This document shows positions 11,555 to 23,442 of a stretch of DNA of 64,000 bases, piece by piece. Source of the stretch: Zingiber officinale (lineage: Eukaryota > Streptophyta > Magnoliopsida > Zingiberales > Zingiberaceae); contig NC_056000.1 in NCBI RefSeq assembly GCF_018446385.1, positions 48,082,722-48,146,721 of the forward strand, read 5' to 3'. A program made the translations under genes and the position numbers. The notes under the pieces are model-generated. The model was not told the origin of the DNA. It saw only the letters and a list, made by a program, of their open reading frames with translations, and ran no database searches. Positions within the stretch are counted from its first letter, which is position 1; each line of letters starts with the position of its first letter.

Positions 11555-14500
11555 ATGGCGAGCCAGAGAACTGCAGCTTCTCGTGCATATCGCAAGAAAG
11601 TGCACTGGAAAAGTAACTACCCTCACTTTAAGGGGTTTATATCATCACTCCACATAACCGACCGACAGCTGGAGATGATCAATGGAAGCCCATTTGCTTG
11701 GGCATTAGCCATGCCTGAAATTGCAAATATTCATAGTCTTATTCAAAATATGTTTGACAATTGGGACGTGCAAGCCAGATGCTTCATCTTTCATAACAAG
11801 GAGATTAGCTTCACCAGGAAAGACGTCTCATTGATACTTGGACTTCCAGACCACGACGCTGAAGTTATTTTGCAACAACATGCAGCTATCACCCCACTAT
11901 TTCTACAACACTTCCATAATGTGGAGTGTACACAGAAGGAGCTGGAAAAGAAGATGATAAACCTCAACAACCAACCTCCCTCTGCCGAAACCGATACTCT
12001 GTTTTGTCAATTATTAATATTGTATTTCTTTGTTAGTGTTTTATTTACTACTATTAACAGCATATCTAGATTATCAGTACAATCACTAATAGACTACGTA
12101 GATGATTTTGCCAATTTAGGTAGGTATAATTGGTGTAAGGCTGTATATGACTATATCAGCCCGCAGCTGGGGGTCATTGGTTCGATGCTTTCACTGAGGG
12201 TGAAACCTGAGGGCCTTACGGGAAAGCAAGCTCCCATGCTCAGAGGGTTCGCACATCTCCTTGCTGTAAGGCTCTAAATATAATGATAGTCTCATAAGAT
12301 AAATCCAGAATGTATCAAATTTTGACAGTTTTTATTGTATTGCAGGTCTGGATGTGTGAACATGTCAGAATAATGGATCTTTACAGACAGCATGCCCTTC
12401 CAAGAATATGCAGATGGAAGTGGTCAGGCTCCCGCGTGGAGACAATAAAGTCGAGGATCACTGAATTACCTCCTGCACAAATAATTGTTGATTTGCAACC
12501 TTCGGACCTAGAGACACACCTACTCTCAAACGATCCCCTAGAAGATATTGTAGAGCATATAGATCAACAAATTGCAGAGGGGTTTTACAATTAGCTTGGG
12601 AGGGCAATGCTGATCAAATTCCTGAGCAATCTAATGAAGAGGCAGTCGATGCTCAGGGTATTCCCCACCAAGTTCCTGTACAAGCAGCAGAATGTATGGA
12701 AAATCCGTATCGAGGTCCAGAGCCATTTTTTGTAGAATATGTTGAGGAAAAAGAGGCTTGTACAAAATGTCAAGCCTGGGAGGCAGAAAAATCTTGACTG
12801 GAGTCTGTGGTTAAGGGCAAGGACCAGGTCATTGCCCAGATGGAGCGCATAATAAGTGAGCTAAATCAGGAGAAAATTTTTTTTGCCAGTGATGCAGAAA
12901 AATCATTAGCTTCCAAGGATAAAATAATAGATGAGAAGGACAGAAGTATAAAGGTAAAAGAGCAAAATATAGCAGAACAAGAGAGGAAAATCAAAGAGCT
13001 TGAAAGTCAGTTGCTTGCCAATGTTATTCACCCATTACCTGCCACGCGGCCAGTACCTAGGACAAAGACTTGTGCTACAAAGAGAAGGAAACCCCCAACT
13101 GGCAAAGAGATTAAGGGATTGCACTTGGCCAAAAGGAGTAAAAGAGTAATTTTTGAAGATGAGCATGAGGTAGAGAAGGCCAAGGGCAAAGGAGAGGCAG
13201 TTGGGGAGGCTCCTGTTAAAGTACAAGAAGGCCATGTACCATCTACTGGTGTAGCTGCCACATCTTCATCGAATTAAAATTTGTCTACCCTTACCCAACT
13301 TAAATCCAAAATACTTAGGTACGGGTTAGGTTGGTTAAATGTGTCTTCTATTACTCTTAATTCACATTTGAATACTCACGTTGAAACCTTGCCTATATAT
13401 TTTGTTTCAGCAATCGAAGTCATATTTTAAGAAAAATAAAGATGCTGTTGTGGCAGAGACGTTGTTGAAACTGAGGCAGCTAACGTGAGTTGGAAGTTTC
13501 TTGAGTTATATACCATTTGATTGTGAACACAAGGTTATTTATCTTGGAAGTGGTTTTGCTTAATTAATTGTGAATCAAACATTTCATTGTGTTTAAGCAA
13601 ATCTACTCTTGCACCTGATATTAAAGTTTATATAACACATATAATTTAGGCAACTGCTTTAAGTGTAATAGCTATTGGGAGGGGTGACGTAAACAAAATT
13701 AATGTAAAGGTTTTTTTTTATTATTTTTTGTAGGGTTACGACAAAACCAATATGGCCCAATGGAACTATATCATTGGGTTTGGCATCTTTCATGGGTATC
13801 TTTGATTGGATTGGCTACAGAGATGGTGATTGCATAAATGCATATTTTGCAGTAATTGCAGAGGAAGCCAAAACTTCCGGCATCCCTTATTGGCCATCTA
13901 TATTTTGTCCTGTTGGTTTTGATGTAAGGATGACAACAACTACTCCTATCTAGTTTTTATTTTCAATATATGCCTCCAACAATGTTTGTCTGCATACACA
14001 GGATTTGTTTGCAATGATATCATATGAGGCATTTGGCCTAGCAGCAAGCACTGACACCGACAAACCACTCAGGTATATATTTTGTCCATTAAATAATGCA
14101 GATGATCACTGGCACCTACTGATCATAGACCTCCAAGAAGCTCAATATTTGCATTACAACTCACTTGGATCCTCACAACTATACACATCTAAGTTTCGAA
14201 AGTTTGTAAGTAACTTCCATGTTGAGTAAATCATATTGTAATGGATGTATGTGTGCATTGGTTACAAACTTCAAACTCGTACAGGTTGATTTTTTAAAAA
14301 ATATTGACCCACCTTACTACGAAATGTGGTATCCAGGGCTACATTCCTTAATGTCAAGAAAATTTGAGGTTTCTATGATCCCAGGGCCAACACAAGTTAA
14401 ATCGTAAGTAGATATGCTTAATCATAAATTTGATACATGTCCAATCCTCTGCTACTAATTATGTTATTGACAGTGTGATATTAGCTCTATCTTGCAGGCT

Positions 14501-14570
14501 AGATTGTGCAATTTTTGTGATGCGATACCCTGAGAGTTTAATGTATCGAAGGCCAACAAATTTTGGATAA
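11555..14570 (+). pseudogene. Ulp1/C48-like cysteine protease gene carried by the MULE
   Basis: I deduce seven exons from GT/AG borders and frame: 11555-12265, 12346 to about 13277, 13411-13484, 13734-13923, 14002-14205, 14285-14403 and 14498-14570 (TAA). The N-terminal 240 aa resemble the region that precedes Ulp1 domains in plant transposon proteins (FTRKDVSLILGLP). A Lys/Glu-rich coiled coil follows (about 12807-13020), then a basic tail. The C-terminal exons form the protease fold: His-Trp (codon 14107), Gln six residues before Cys, and Asp-Cys-Ala with Cys at 14505. The third triad residue, 17 residues after His, is Asn (14158-14160) where Asp is usual. Ulp1/SENP enzymes remove SUMO. Damage: a one-base frameshift near 12585-12594 and a TGA at 12795, both in exon 2. 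The exon 2-3 border is uncertain. It is otherwise strikingly whole, suggesting recent decay. Confidence 0.75.
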
Positions 14571-16150
14571 GATGGAATGAGAGAATTTAGTTTTCATGTT
14601 GGTCATAAAATTTTTAATAGCAAACACTAGATTAATGATAAGGTGGGGGTGTAAAGGTATTGATAATCTGATTGTAAACGCATTGTGAAACTGATTAGAG
14701 TCAAAAAATTTTGCTTCATGGTGTTAATTTATTTGTAATACTGCTGTCAATGCCTTGCGAAGATAATACATTGTATAGCAGCTAAAGATTATGTATATTA
14801 AATGTGGCAAAAGACAATTGTATATTTTTTTGATAGGAAGTAGATACTACAAGTTGTTGCTGCTAATCGTGAGAAGCTTAAAAATTTTGAAGATGCTTAC
14901 CCGCAATAACTGCTACAGAGTGTTGCATCTACTAATGAGATGCTGCTGTAATTTGTAGGAGATAACTTTAAAAATGTAGCGTGATAAATTATACTAAATT
15001 TTTACCACCCCATCAGGTTGCCATTAATGCGGTTTATGGAATGGAGGAGAAAAAACTACTACAATATTGGTATGTATAATAAGTTGAAAAAAAAAAGTGA
15101 AATACTTCTACTCAGCAGTTGCTACGACAACGTTTTGGCATGCAATGCATTAGTGACCGCGCGTGGTAGTAGATACATCATAAAGTATAACACTAGCATA
15201 ACTGCTACACGTTGTAACAGATAATCCTAGGTAGCTGCTACAACGTGCAGCAGCTACAGTTAAGCTATATTGCTATAAGCTGTAGCAGCTGATCCGCACT
15301 AACTGCTACTTAGTGTAGCAGCTAATCTTGATAAGCTACTGAAATTTATATCACTTTACACCTGTTTATTGACAAAAGTATTATTTTATATGACCGACCC
15401 CTTCGGTTGCAATTAATGTGTAATATGGAAATGAAGGTTCAGCTACAAGTGCAAAACTATGATTATCTGGTGTCTATAATCATCTTGCAGTAGATGCTAC
15501 ATAATGTAGTATCTACTCAGTACTAGGATAACAAGATATAGCACCAATATGATACGTGACTACGTTAAACCTATAAATTAGGTTACATGAGTAATTATAG
15601 GCAAACCCAGCGCATGTTATTGACGAGTCAAAAGGTCGACTCTTTTCGAGGACTTGTTGCACAAAAGCTGCTACACCATGTATTGAATTCCTGCCTGCAA
15701 TTAATGTACAAAAGCTGCTACACCATGTCGCAGCTTAAATTGTTTATAAATTATATTTATTACAACTGGGAAAAGGGGATGATGCAAAGCCAGATAGAAG
15801 TAAACAAATACTAGCTGCTACAAAGTGTGGCAGTTGACTGTCGGTAAGCTGCTACAATATGCAGCATCAAATTACAAGAGAATCTTGTTTGTGTTACGTT
15901 ATTAGCTTTATTTACAATATTAAATTTATTACATGAACAATATCAACTCCTTGTGAATATTACCATATCACAGACTCTGCCCGTTGCTACTTTGGTGTAG
16001 CAGCTATAATATTGTAGCTACTACAACGTGCACCAGATTTACCAATACCATGTTCCTAGTTATTGACAATGATATAGAATAATGAATCCATTTTATTTTA
16101 CCGATTAAATATATCCCCACATGCCAATGAAATATAATTGAACTAATATA
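14571..16150. repeat. non-coding MULE DNA with dense palindromes
   Basis: No gene is seen. Palindrome copies occur near 14755-14785, 14925-14960, 15200-15330 (four in a row, including GTAGCTGCTACAACGTGCAG), 15485-15515, 15665-15690, 15713-15738, 15812-15835, 15848-15866 and 15990-16030. The rest is AT-rich. Confidence 0.7.
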
Positions 16151-17428
16151 TGTTGGATCGAGACGTGCTAGAGGGGGGGGGGGTGAATAGCGCTCGTGGC
16201 TAAAACGTTCGATTAACGTAAAACTTATCGGAGTTAAAACAACGCAGCGGAATAGTAAACAAATACACAGAAAGACAAGAGAATTTACTTCGTTCGGAGC
16301 CTGTGACGACTCCTACTCGAAGGCCCGCGATCCTTGATCGCTTTCCGTGGGCAACAACTATAAGCTCGACAAGAGTACAAGTATTACAGTTAAGTATAAT
16401 GAAAAAGTACAGTTATACCGACGACAATATCGTGATCTGAAGATTTCGGAGCTCCGGGTCTTCGGTGTCTCGTAGCAAGACTTCGGATCGCCTCGTGAGC
16501 GCTTGTAGCAAAGATCGCTTGAAGTTGTTGTCCCGTGCCGCCGAGACCCCTTATAGCAGGTTCAAGGCGCCTGAAGCCCTTCAAGGCGCCTTGAACAGCC
16601 GAGTCACCAGGAGATCAGCATGCACTTGGTCGAACTTCATCCAGTTTAAGGCGCCTTCACCTACCCAAGGCGCCTTCAACCTTCGACCCAAGGCGCCTTG
16701 AACTTCATCTAAGGCGCCTCCAACCTTCTGCACTGGCTTTTCCTGGTTCGCACCCGAGGCGCCTCGGACACTGCTCATCCGAGTTGTAACTTGCTCCTTT
16801 GTTCCTGCAAAATGTGTTAGTCCCAAACACATACCCTGCAAAACAAAGTTAGCACGTAAACATAGTGAATGATAATAATAAATGTTTTGACAGATTCGAA
16901 CTGTCCGAGTCTGACTTCAACCGGAAACCCTAGGTCGACCGGACGCCTATTGTTCCCTCCGGGAACGCGTCCTCACCTACTCCACTCGGAGATTTGTCAG
17001 TCCGGTCCTCCGGACCGACTGGACTTTCCGCCTAGGGTTACCACCCCCAGGACCTAGGGTTACCGCCCCTAGGGTTTTTCTCCACCTAGGGTTACCGCCC
17101 CAGGGTTATGCCGCCCCTTAGGGTTTTCCTCCACCTAGGGTTACCACCCCTTAGGACCTAAGGTTGCCGCCCCTTAGGGTTTTCCTCCACCTAGGGTTAC
17201 CGCCCCCTAGGACCTAAGGTTGCCGCCCCTTAGGATTTTCCTTCACCTAGGGTTACCACCCCCTAGGACCTAAGGTTACCCCCCCTTAGGATTTTCCCTT
17301 GCCTAACCGCAGTTAGGACTTTCCTGAAACCTTATTTAACCACGTTAGATAACAAGGAATCTTAACTTTGAATCCCTTTGCCATTATCAAAACTGAGGTT
17401 CGATCGTCGGATGCTTACTGCACCAACA
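16151..17428 (-). repeat. 3' LTR of gag-only element 1
   Basis: 1278 bp, TG...CA. It contains AAGGCGCCTTGAA-type short repeats (16560-16760) and a minisatellite of about 55 bp built on CCACCTAGGGTTACCGCCCC (about 17030-17310). A poly-G tract of 12 lies at 16172-16183. It is shorter than its partner LTR because of fewer minisatellite units and small deletions. Confidence 0.85.
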
Positions 17429-18599
17429 ATCTCCCCCTTTTTGATTATGGCAACCGAAATTCAAAGTTAAGTAAAAATGCAATAAAGATACGCATAAATA
17501 AGCACAGGCATAAATAAAGCATAGGCACATTCACAACAAAATTTTTGTTTTAATATTCTTTGAATTTCTTTTAATATTCTTTGAATTTCTTCCTACTCTC
17601 CCCCTTTGCCATATATCAAAATACCCAAGAGAGTGAAGAAAATCTGGGCCTTAGCTTAACTTTCAAAGATAATTTTCAATCTTATCTTCCAATCTATTAA
17701 TTTACTTTTGATAAACACTTAGTTTTTCTTGTAAGACTTTTAGATAGGTGAAATTATAATTTTGAAAGCAAAATTCTTCCTTTAGTTTGAGAGATACTTT
17801 TAGCAGAGATAAAGTTATTTTGTCTTTAAACAGTAACTTAGCAAATTTTTGTGATTTCAAAAAGATTTAATTTTTAAAAAAAATTGTTTTGATGAAAGAA
17901 TGCTTTGGAAAATACTTAGCATTTTCAGCAGAACTTAGCATTTGAAAACAATTGCTTTGAGAGATACTTAGCTAAATTTTTTTTGTTTTAAACACTTTAA
18001 AAAGTACTTAGCTAAATGTTTTTGAAAAAAATATTTAGCTATATTTGAAAATACTTAGCTATGTTTTCAGCGTAAAAATGATTGCGTTGAGAAAATATCT
18101 TGCCAAGTAGCTAAGTTTAGAAAATAATTTAAGTTTAGTTAGAGAAAACTTAATTAAGTACTCAGCTTTGAAAATATTTAGCTTATAGAGGAGTTATAAT
18201 TTAAAAGTCAGGTCATAAATAATTTTAATTTTAAAGCTAAGTTAAAAATAGCTTGAATTTTCGAAGATATGTCAAAAATAGTTTTTAATTTTAAGGTCAA
18301 GTAAAAAATTTTAAAGAAAAACTAATTTTAAAACCGACTCGAAATCACTCCCCCTTAATTAATGCCTTAATAAATTTTTGAGTTCAGGAGTTCAAGCATG
18401 AAAGGTTAAAAAATTATTTTCCTAATTTTCCATCTCAGTCATTCTAGATTAACAAGCATGTTTAGCATATGAGTGAGTGTGAGATGGAGTTTACTTTAAT
18501 TTACAATATTGAAAATATCAGTTAGAATTCTAAATAAGTGACCATTATTTTGAAGATTTAAAAATTAATTGAGTTTAGAATTTCAAAGAATTTAATAAC

Positions 18600-20050
18600 T
18601 TTTGAAAAGGGTTTTGAAGTTAATTTTTCAGAGGATATTTCAAATGATTAAAATAATTTTGAAATTAAGTTTTAAAGATTTTGAAATGATTTTGAAAAGA
18701 TTTTTCAAATAAACTTTAAAAGAATTAAGTTTTAAGGATTTTGAAAAGATTTTTCAAATAAATTTTAAAAGAAGTTTGAAATTAAGTTTTGAAATGATTT
18801 TGAAAAGATTTTTCAAATAAACTTTAAAAGAATTTTGAAATTAAGTTTTGAAATGATTTTGAAAAGATTTTGAAAAGATTTTTCAAATAAACTTTAAAAG
18901 AATTAAGTTTTAAGGATTTTGAAAAGATTTTTCAAATAAATTTTAAAAAAAAATTTGAAATTAAGTTTTGAAATGATTTTGAAAAGATTTTTCAAATAAA
19001 CTTTAAAAGAATTAAGTTTTAAGGATTTTGAAAAGATTTTTTAAATAAATTTTAAAAAAAATTTGAAATTAAGTTTTGAAATGATTTTGAAAAGATTTTT
19101 CAAATAAACTTTAAAAGAATTAAGTTTTAAGGATTTTGAAAAGATTTTTTAAATAAATTTTAAAAAAAATTTGAAATTAAGTTTTGAAATGATTTTGAAA
19201 AGATTTTTCAAATAAACTTTAAAAGAATTAAGTTTTAAGGATTTTGAAAAGATTTTTCAAATAAACTTTAAAAGAATTTTGAAATTAAGTTTTGAAATGA
19301 TTTTGAAAAGATTTTTCAAATAAACTTTAAAAGAATTAAGTTTTAAGGATTTTGAAAAGATTTTTCAAATAAATTTTAAAAAATTTTGAAATTAAGTTTT
19401 GAAATGATTTTGAAAAGATTTTGAAAAGATTTTTCAAATAAACTTTAAAAGAATTAAGTTTTAAGGATTTTGAAAAGATTTTTCAAATAAATTTTAAAAA
19501 ATTTTGAAATTAAGTTTTGAAATGATTTTGAAAAGATTTTGAAAAGATTTTTCAAATAAACTTTAAAAGAATTAAGTTTTAAGGATTTTGAAAAGATTTT
19601 TCAAATAAATTTTAAAAAATTTTGAAATTAAGTTTTGAAATGATTTTGAAAAGATTTTGAAAATATTTTTTAAATAAACTTTAAAAGAATTAAGTTTTAA
19701 GGATTTTGAAAAGATTTTTCAAATAAATTTTAGAAGAATTTTGAAATTCAGTTTTGAAATGATTTTTAAAAGATTTTGAAAATATTTTTCAAATAAACTT
19801 TAAAAGAATTAAGTTTTAAGGATTTTTAAAAGATTTTTCAAATAAACTTTAAAAGAATTTTGAAATTAAGTTTTGAAATGATTTTGAAAAGATTTTTCAA
19901 ATAAACTTTAAAAGAATTTTGAAATTAAGTTTTGAAATGATTTTTAAAATAATTTTGAAGTGAATTTTGAAAAGATTTTAAAATAATTTTCAAATGAATT
20001 TTGAAAAGATTTTAAAATAATTTTCAAATGAATTTTGAAAATAATTTTCA
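18600..20050. repeat. 1.4-kb AT-rich tandem repeat inside element 1
   Basis: Units built from GAATTAAGTTTTAAGGATTT and GAAATGATTTTGAAAAGATT with TTCAAATAAACTTTAAAAG recur about a dozen times. The higher-order period is about 105-130 bp and varies through extra GATTTTGAAAA inserts. It lies between gag and the 3' LTR (minus-strand order). No ORF is present. The frequent internal copies at near identity point to slippage or unequal exchange. Confidence 0.85.
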
Positions 20051-20611
20051 AATTATGTTTTAAATCAATTTTAATTTCTTAGTCATCTCACCCGATCTAA
20101 ATTTTCAATCAGGGAACCCTATAATTGTTGTGAGATGAATTGAGGTTCAATTTAAGGGGTTGGTTTAACTTTGTGTTAGATTCAGGTTTAGCTTTGGGTT
20201 CAACAAATAAGCATTCTTTGGATAAACTTCTGGGCTATGGTGAGTCACAAAGAACTCATTAAAGTAACCATGCCTTCGAGGTTTTCCAAATAGTTCTACC
20301 CATTGAACTTAATACTAAACTTTGGTCTAACTAGTTAGGATCCATTTAAGGGTAGCTTCGGTCAGTTCCACTTGGCCAAATGCACCAGGTCGAAGCCATA
20401 TCTTCCTAGACATGCGATGCCCAAGCTTTCCTAACGTACTATCATCCAAAAACTTCACCAGTACCGTTGGTTAAGTTAAACCTAATCCATTTTAATCTAA
20501 CCTTAATTACCCTGTCGGGTAATCTACTCTTGTTTACCCTTATCGGGTGGATTAATTTCAGAGGTGCCAGCTATTCTGGAGCCTCCTCCTATGTTATTGA
20601 TTTACGTTTTA

Positions 20612-21708
20612 TTAAGTTAAGTAAATAAAAGGTACTTGATTATAACTTGGTTTGTACTGTTTAAGTTTTACTTTAGATTTATAACCCAAGTCTAGATTTC
20701 GTGATTTGACTAAATTATTAACAATCTTCTCTAATTTATCAACTTTATCTTTTAAAATATTATTTTGTATTTCTACTTTTCTAAGAGTTAATTTCTTATT
20801 TTTATTTGAATTAATTTTGTTCATTATATTATTAGCATGCATATCTAATTTTGAAGAGAAATCTATACTAGAGCAAGCAGGATTAGTTAAGCTAGTGTGA
20901 TCATGTGTTGCAAAAACTGGATTTTCATATAATGTAAATGTACTAACCTTGATTTCTCCCTCTGGATTCTTGGGTCTTCTTCTGGGCATTGTCTTTTGCA
21001 GTGACCCATTAGTTTACATTTGGAGCATTTGATGTATTTCTTCCCTCTCCTGATCATTTTCTCCTTCTCCTCCGATTGTGCCGGTCGAGTCTTACGAGTG
21101 GGGCAGTCGTTTCTATAGTGCCCTCTCTCCCTACACTTAAAACAGATTATGAGAGATTTACAATTTGAATTTACAATTTTACCTTTTAGATCCGTGATAG
21201 GATCCTCCCCCTTGACTGTTGTCATTTCAAATTCTGACTCAGATTCAGATATCTCGTCTTTGGCCATCAGTGCTATGATATCGGTTTGCTCTGATTTTTC
21301 TGAGTCTGGTTCGGAGGTTGACTCTGAGGATTCAATTTCAAATTCGGACTCAGGTTCTATTCGATCTTCTAACTCTGAAGGGATCTCATAAAGCTTGAGC
21401 ACTTTCTCCCAAAGCTCCTTAGCATTGTTGAACTTTCCAACTCGATCAAGATCTGAATTTGTTAGTCCGCATAGGAGAATGTAAGTTGCTTTTGCATTTG
21501 CCTCGAATGTCCTTATTGTTTGTGCATCCCACTTCTCACAGGTGATGAGTACACCTTCTTTGGTGGGGAGAGTGAATCCAATATGGACTATGGTCCATAT
21601 TTCTGCTTCGGTCTTTAATTGATGCTCCACCTGGTCTTTCCAGTATCTGAAGTTCTCGTCAGACAACAATGGTAGGCATGTGGAGTTGTACCCATCTTCG
21701 TAGGCCAT
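20612..21708 (-). pseudogene. Copia-type gag with two CCHC zinc knuckles (frameshifted)
   Basis: The main ORF starts at 21708. Its N-terminal half has the Tyr-Trp-Lys core and helical character of Copia gag (DUF4219/UBN2 type; RYWKDQVEHQL near residue 21). An acidic Ser/Glu-rich linker follows, then two knuckles, C189-x2-C-x4-H-x4-C202 and C228-x2-C-x4-H-x4-C241. Just after the second knuckle, near 20990, the better coding frame shifts to the ORF ending at 20612, which adds a Lys/Asn-rich coiled coil. Gag proteins package element RNA into particles. No pol follows. One frameshift makes this copy probably defective. Confidence 0.8.
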
Positions 21709-22042
21709 TAGAAGAAATCTCGTAAAATAAACACAATAAAACTTGTTTCAAGACTTAGTCTTGGATTAGTAGTGCGGGAGAGAAATAAAGATAGTAATTC
21801 AGGAATTTCGAAAAAAATAATAAAATATTATTAAAATAATATTAAAAAAATATTACCACAAGTTTTTGAAAATGCAATATTTCGCTAATTCCAACCAATG
21901 GTGAAAAGATGAAAATTAAATTTTCAAAAGCAGTTTTGGAGGGAAAAAAACGAAAGGCGTAAGGTTTTATTTTTAACCTATATAAACGACAAAGCCACGA
22001 AAAAAATGCTTGAATGGTGGTTGCACCAGTTCAAAGCGACCC

Positions 22043-22055
22043 CGCTCTGATACCA
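22043..22055 (-). other. primer-binding site of element 1 (tRNA-iMet)
   Basis: TGGTATCAGAGCG on the minus strand, two bases inside the 5' LTR end, complementary to the 3' end of plant initiator tRNA-Met. Confidence 0.85.
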
Positions 22056-22057
22056 AT

Positions 22058-23442
22058 TGTTGGATCGAGACGCGCTAGAGGGGGGGTGAATAGCGCTCGT
22101 GGCTAAAACGTTCGATTAACGTAAAACTTATCGGAGTTAAAACAACGCAGCGGAATAGTAAACAAATACACAGAAAGACAAGAGAATTTACTTCGTTCGG
22201 AGCCTGTGATGACTCCTACTCGAAGGCCCGCGATCCTTGATCGCTTTCCGTGGGCAACAACTATAAGCTCGACAAGAGTACAAGTATTACAGTTAAGTAT
22301 AATGAAAAAGTACAGTTATACCGACGACAATATCGTGATCTGAAGATTTCGGAGCTCCGGGTCGTCGGTGTCTCGTAGCAGCACTTCGGGATCGTCTCGT
22401 GAGCAGCTTGTAGCAGAAAGATCGCTTGGAAGTTGTTGTCCTGGTGCTGCTGCTCGAGACCCCTTATAAAGGGTGTTCAAGGCGCCTTGAAGCCCTTCAA
22501 GGCGCCTTGAACAGGCCGAGTCACCCGCGGAGATCAGCACAGACTTGGTCGAACTTCATCCAGTTCAAGGCGCCTTCAGCCTACCCAAGGCGCCTTCAAC
22601 CTTCGACCCAAGGCGCCTTGAACTTCATCTAAGGCGCCTCCAACCTTCTGCGCTGGCTTTTCCTGGTTCGCACCCGAGGCGCCTCCAAGCTCCATGGAGG
22701 CGCCTCGGACACTGTTCATCCGAGTTGTAACTTGCTCCTTTGTTCCTGCAAAATGTGTTAGTCCCAAACACATACCATGCAAAACAAAGTTAGCACATAA
22801 TGAATGATAATAATAAATGTTTGACTAAGATTATCCGGGTCTGACTTCAGGTTTCCAACCGGAAACCCTAGGTCGACCCGACGCCTATTGTTCCCTCTAC
22901 GGGGAACGCGTCCTCACCTACTCCACTCAGGAGATTTACCTGTTGCCAGTCCGGTCCTCCAGACCGACTGGACTTTCCGCCTAGGGTTACCACCCCCTAG
23001 GACCAAGGGTTACCGCCCCCTAGGGTTTTTCTCCACCTAGGGTTACCGCCCCCTAAGACTTAAGGTTGCCGCCCCTTAGGGTTTTCCTCCACCTAGGGTT
23101 ACCGCCCCCTAGGACCTAAGGTTGCCGCCCCTTAGGGTTTTCCTCCACCTAGGGTTTCCGCCCCCTAGGACCTAAGGTTGCCGCCCCTTAGGGTTTTCCT
23201 CCACCTAGGGTTACCGCCCCCTAGGACCTAAGGTTGCCGCCCCTTAGGATTTTCCTTCACCTAGGGTTACCACCCCCTAGGACCTAAGGTTACCCCCGCT
23301 TAGGGTTTTCCCTTGCCTAACCGCAGTTAGGACTTTCCTGAAACCTTATTTAACCACGTTAGATAACAAGGAATCTTAACTTTGAATCCCTTTGCCATTA
23401 TCAAAACTGAGGTTCGATCGTCGGATGCTTACTGCACCAACA
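22058..23442 (-). repeat. 5' LTR of gag-only element 1
   Basis: 1385 bp, TG...CA, highly similar to 16151-17428. A TTTATAAGGGG promoter-like motif on the minus strand lies at about 22461-22471. The CCTAGGGTTACCGCCCC minisatellite (about 22980-23310) has more units than in the other LTR. Confidence 0.85.

Larger units (their letters stand above)
16151..23442 (-). mobile_element. gag-only LTR retrotransposon 1 (TR-GAG type, Copia-like)
   Basis: Two direct LTRs begin TGTTGGATCGAGACG and end GCACCAACA. On the minus strand the right LTR (22058-23442) is the 5' one. It is followed by TGGTATCAGAGCG (22055-22043), matching the initiator tRNA-Met primer site. A purine tract (AAAAAGGGGGAGAT, from 17442) precedes the left, 3' LTR. 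Flanks ATATA (16146-16150) and ATACA (23443-23447) differ at one base. Inside there is only a gag-like gene with no protease, integrase or reverse transcriptase, so it must rely on helper elements. Confidence 0.85.

Noticed and set aside
17020..17310. CCTAGGGTT repeats resembling telomere sequence
   Set aside because: The unit is about 55 bp with CCGCCCC blocks and recurs in the partner LTR, so it is an LTR minisatellite.
20706..20900. Hydrophobic plus-strand ORF of 64 aa
   Set aside because: Antisense shadow of the Lys/Asn-rich coiled coil of gag; AT-rich codons give Phe/Leu/Ile runs.
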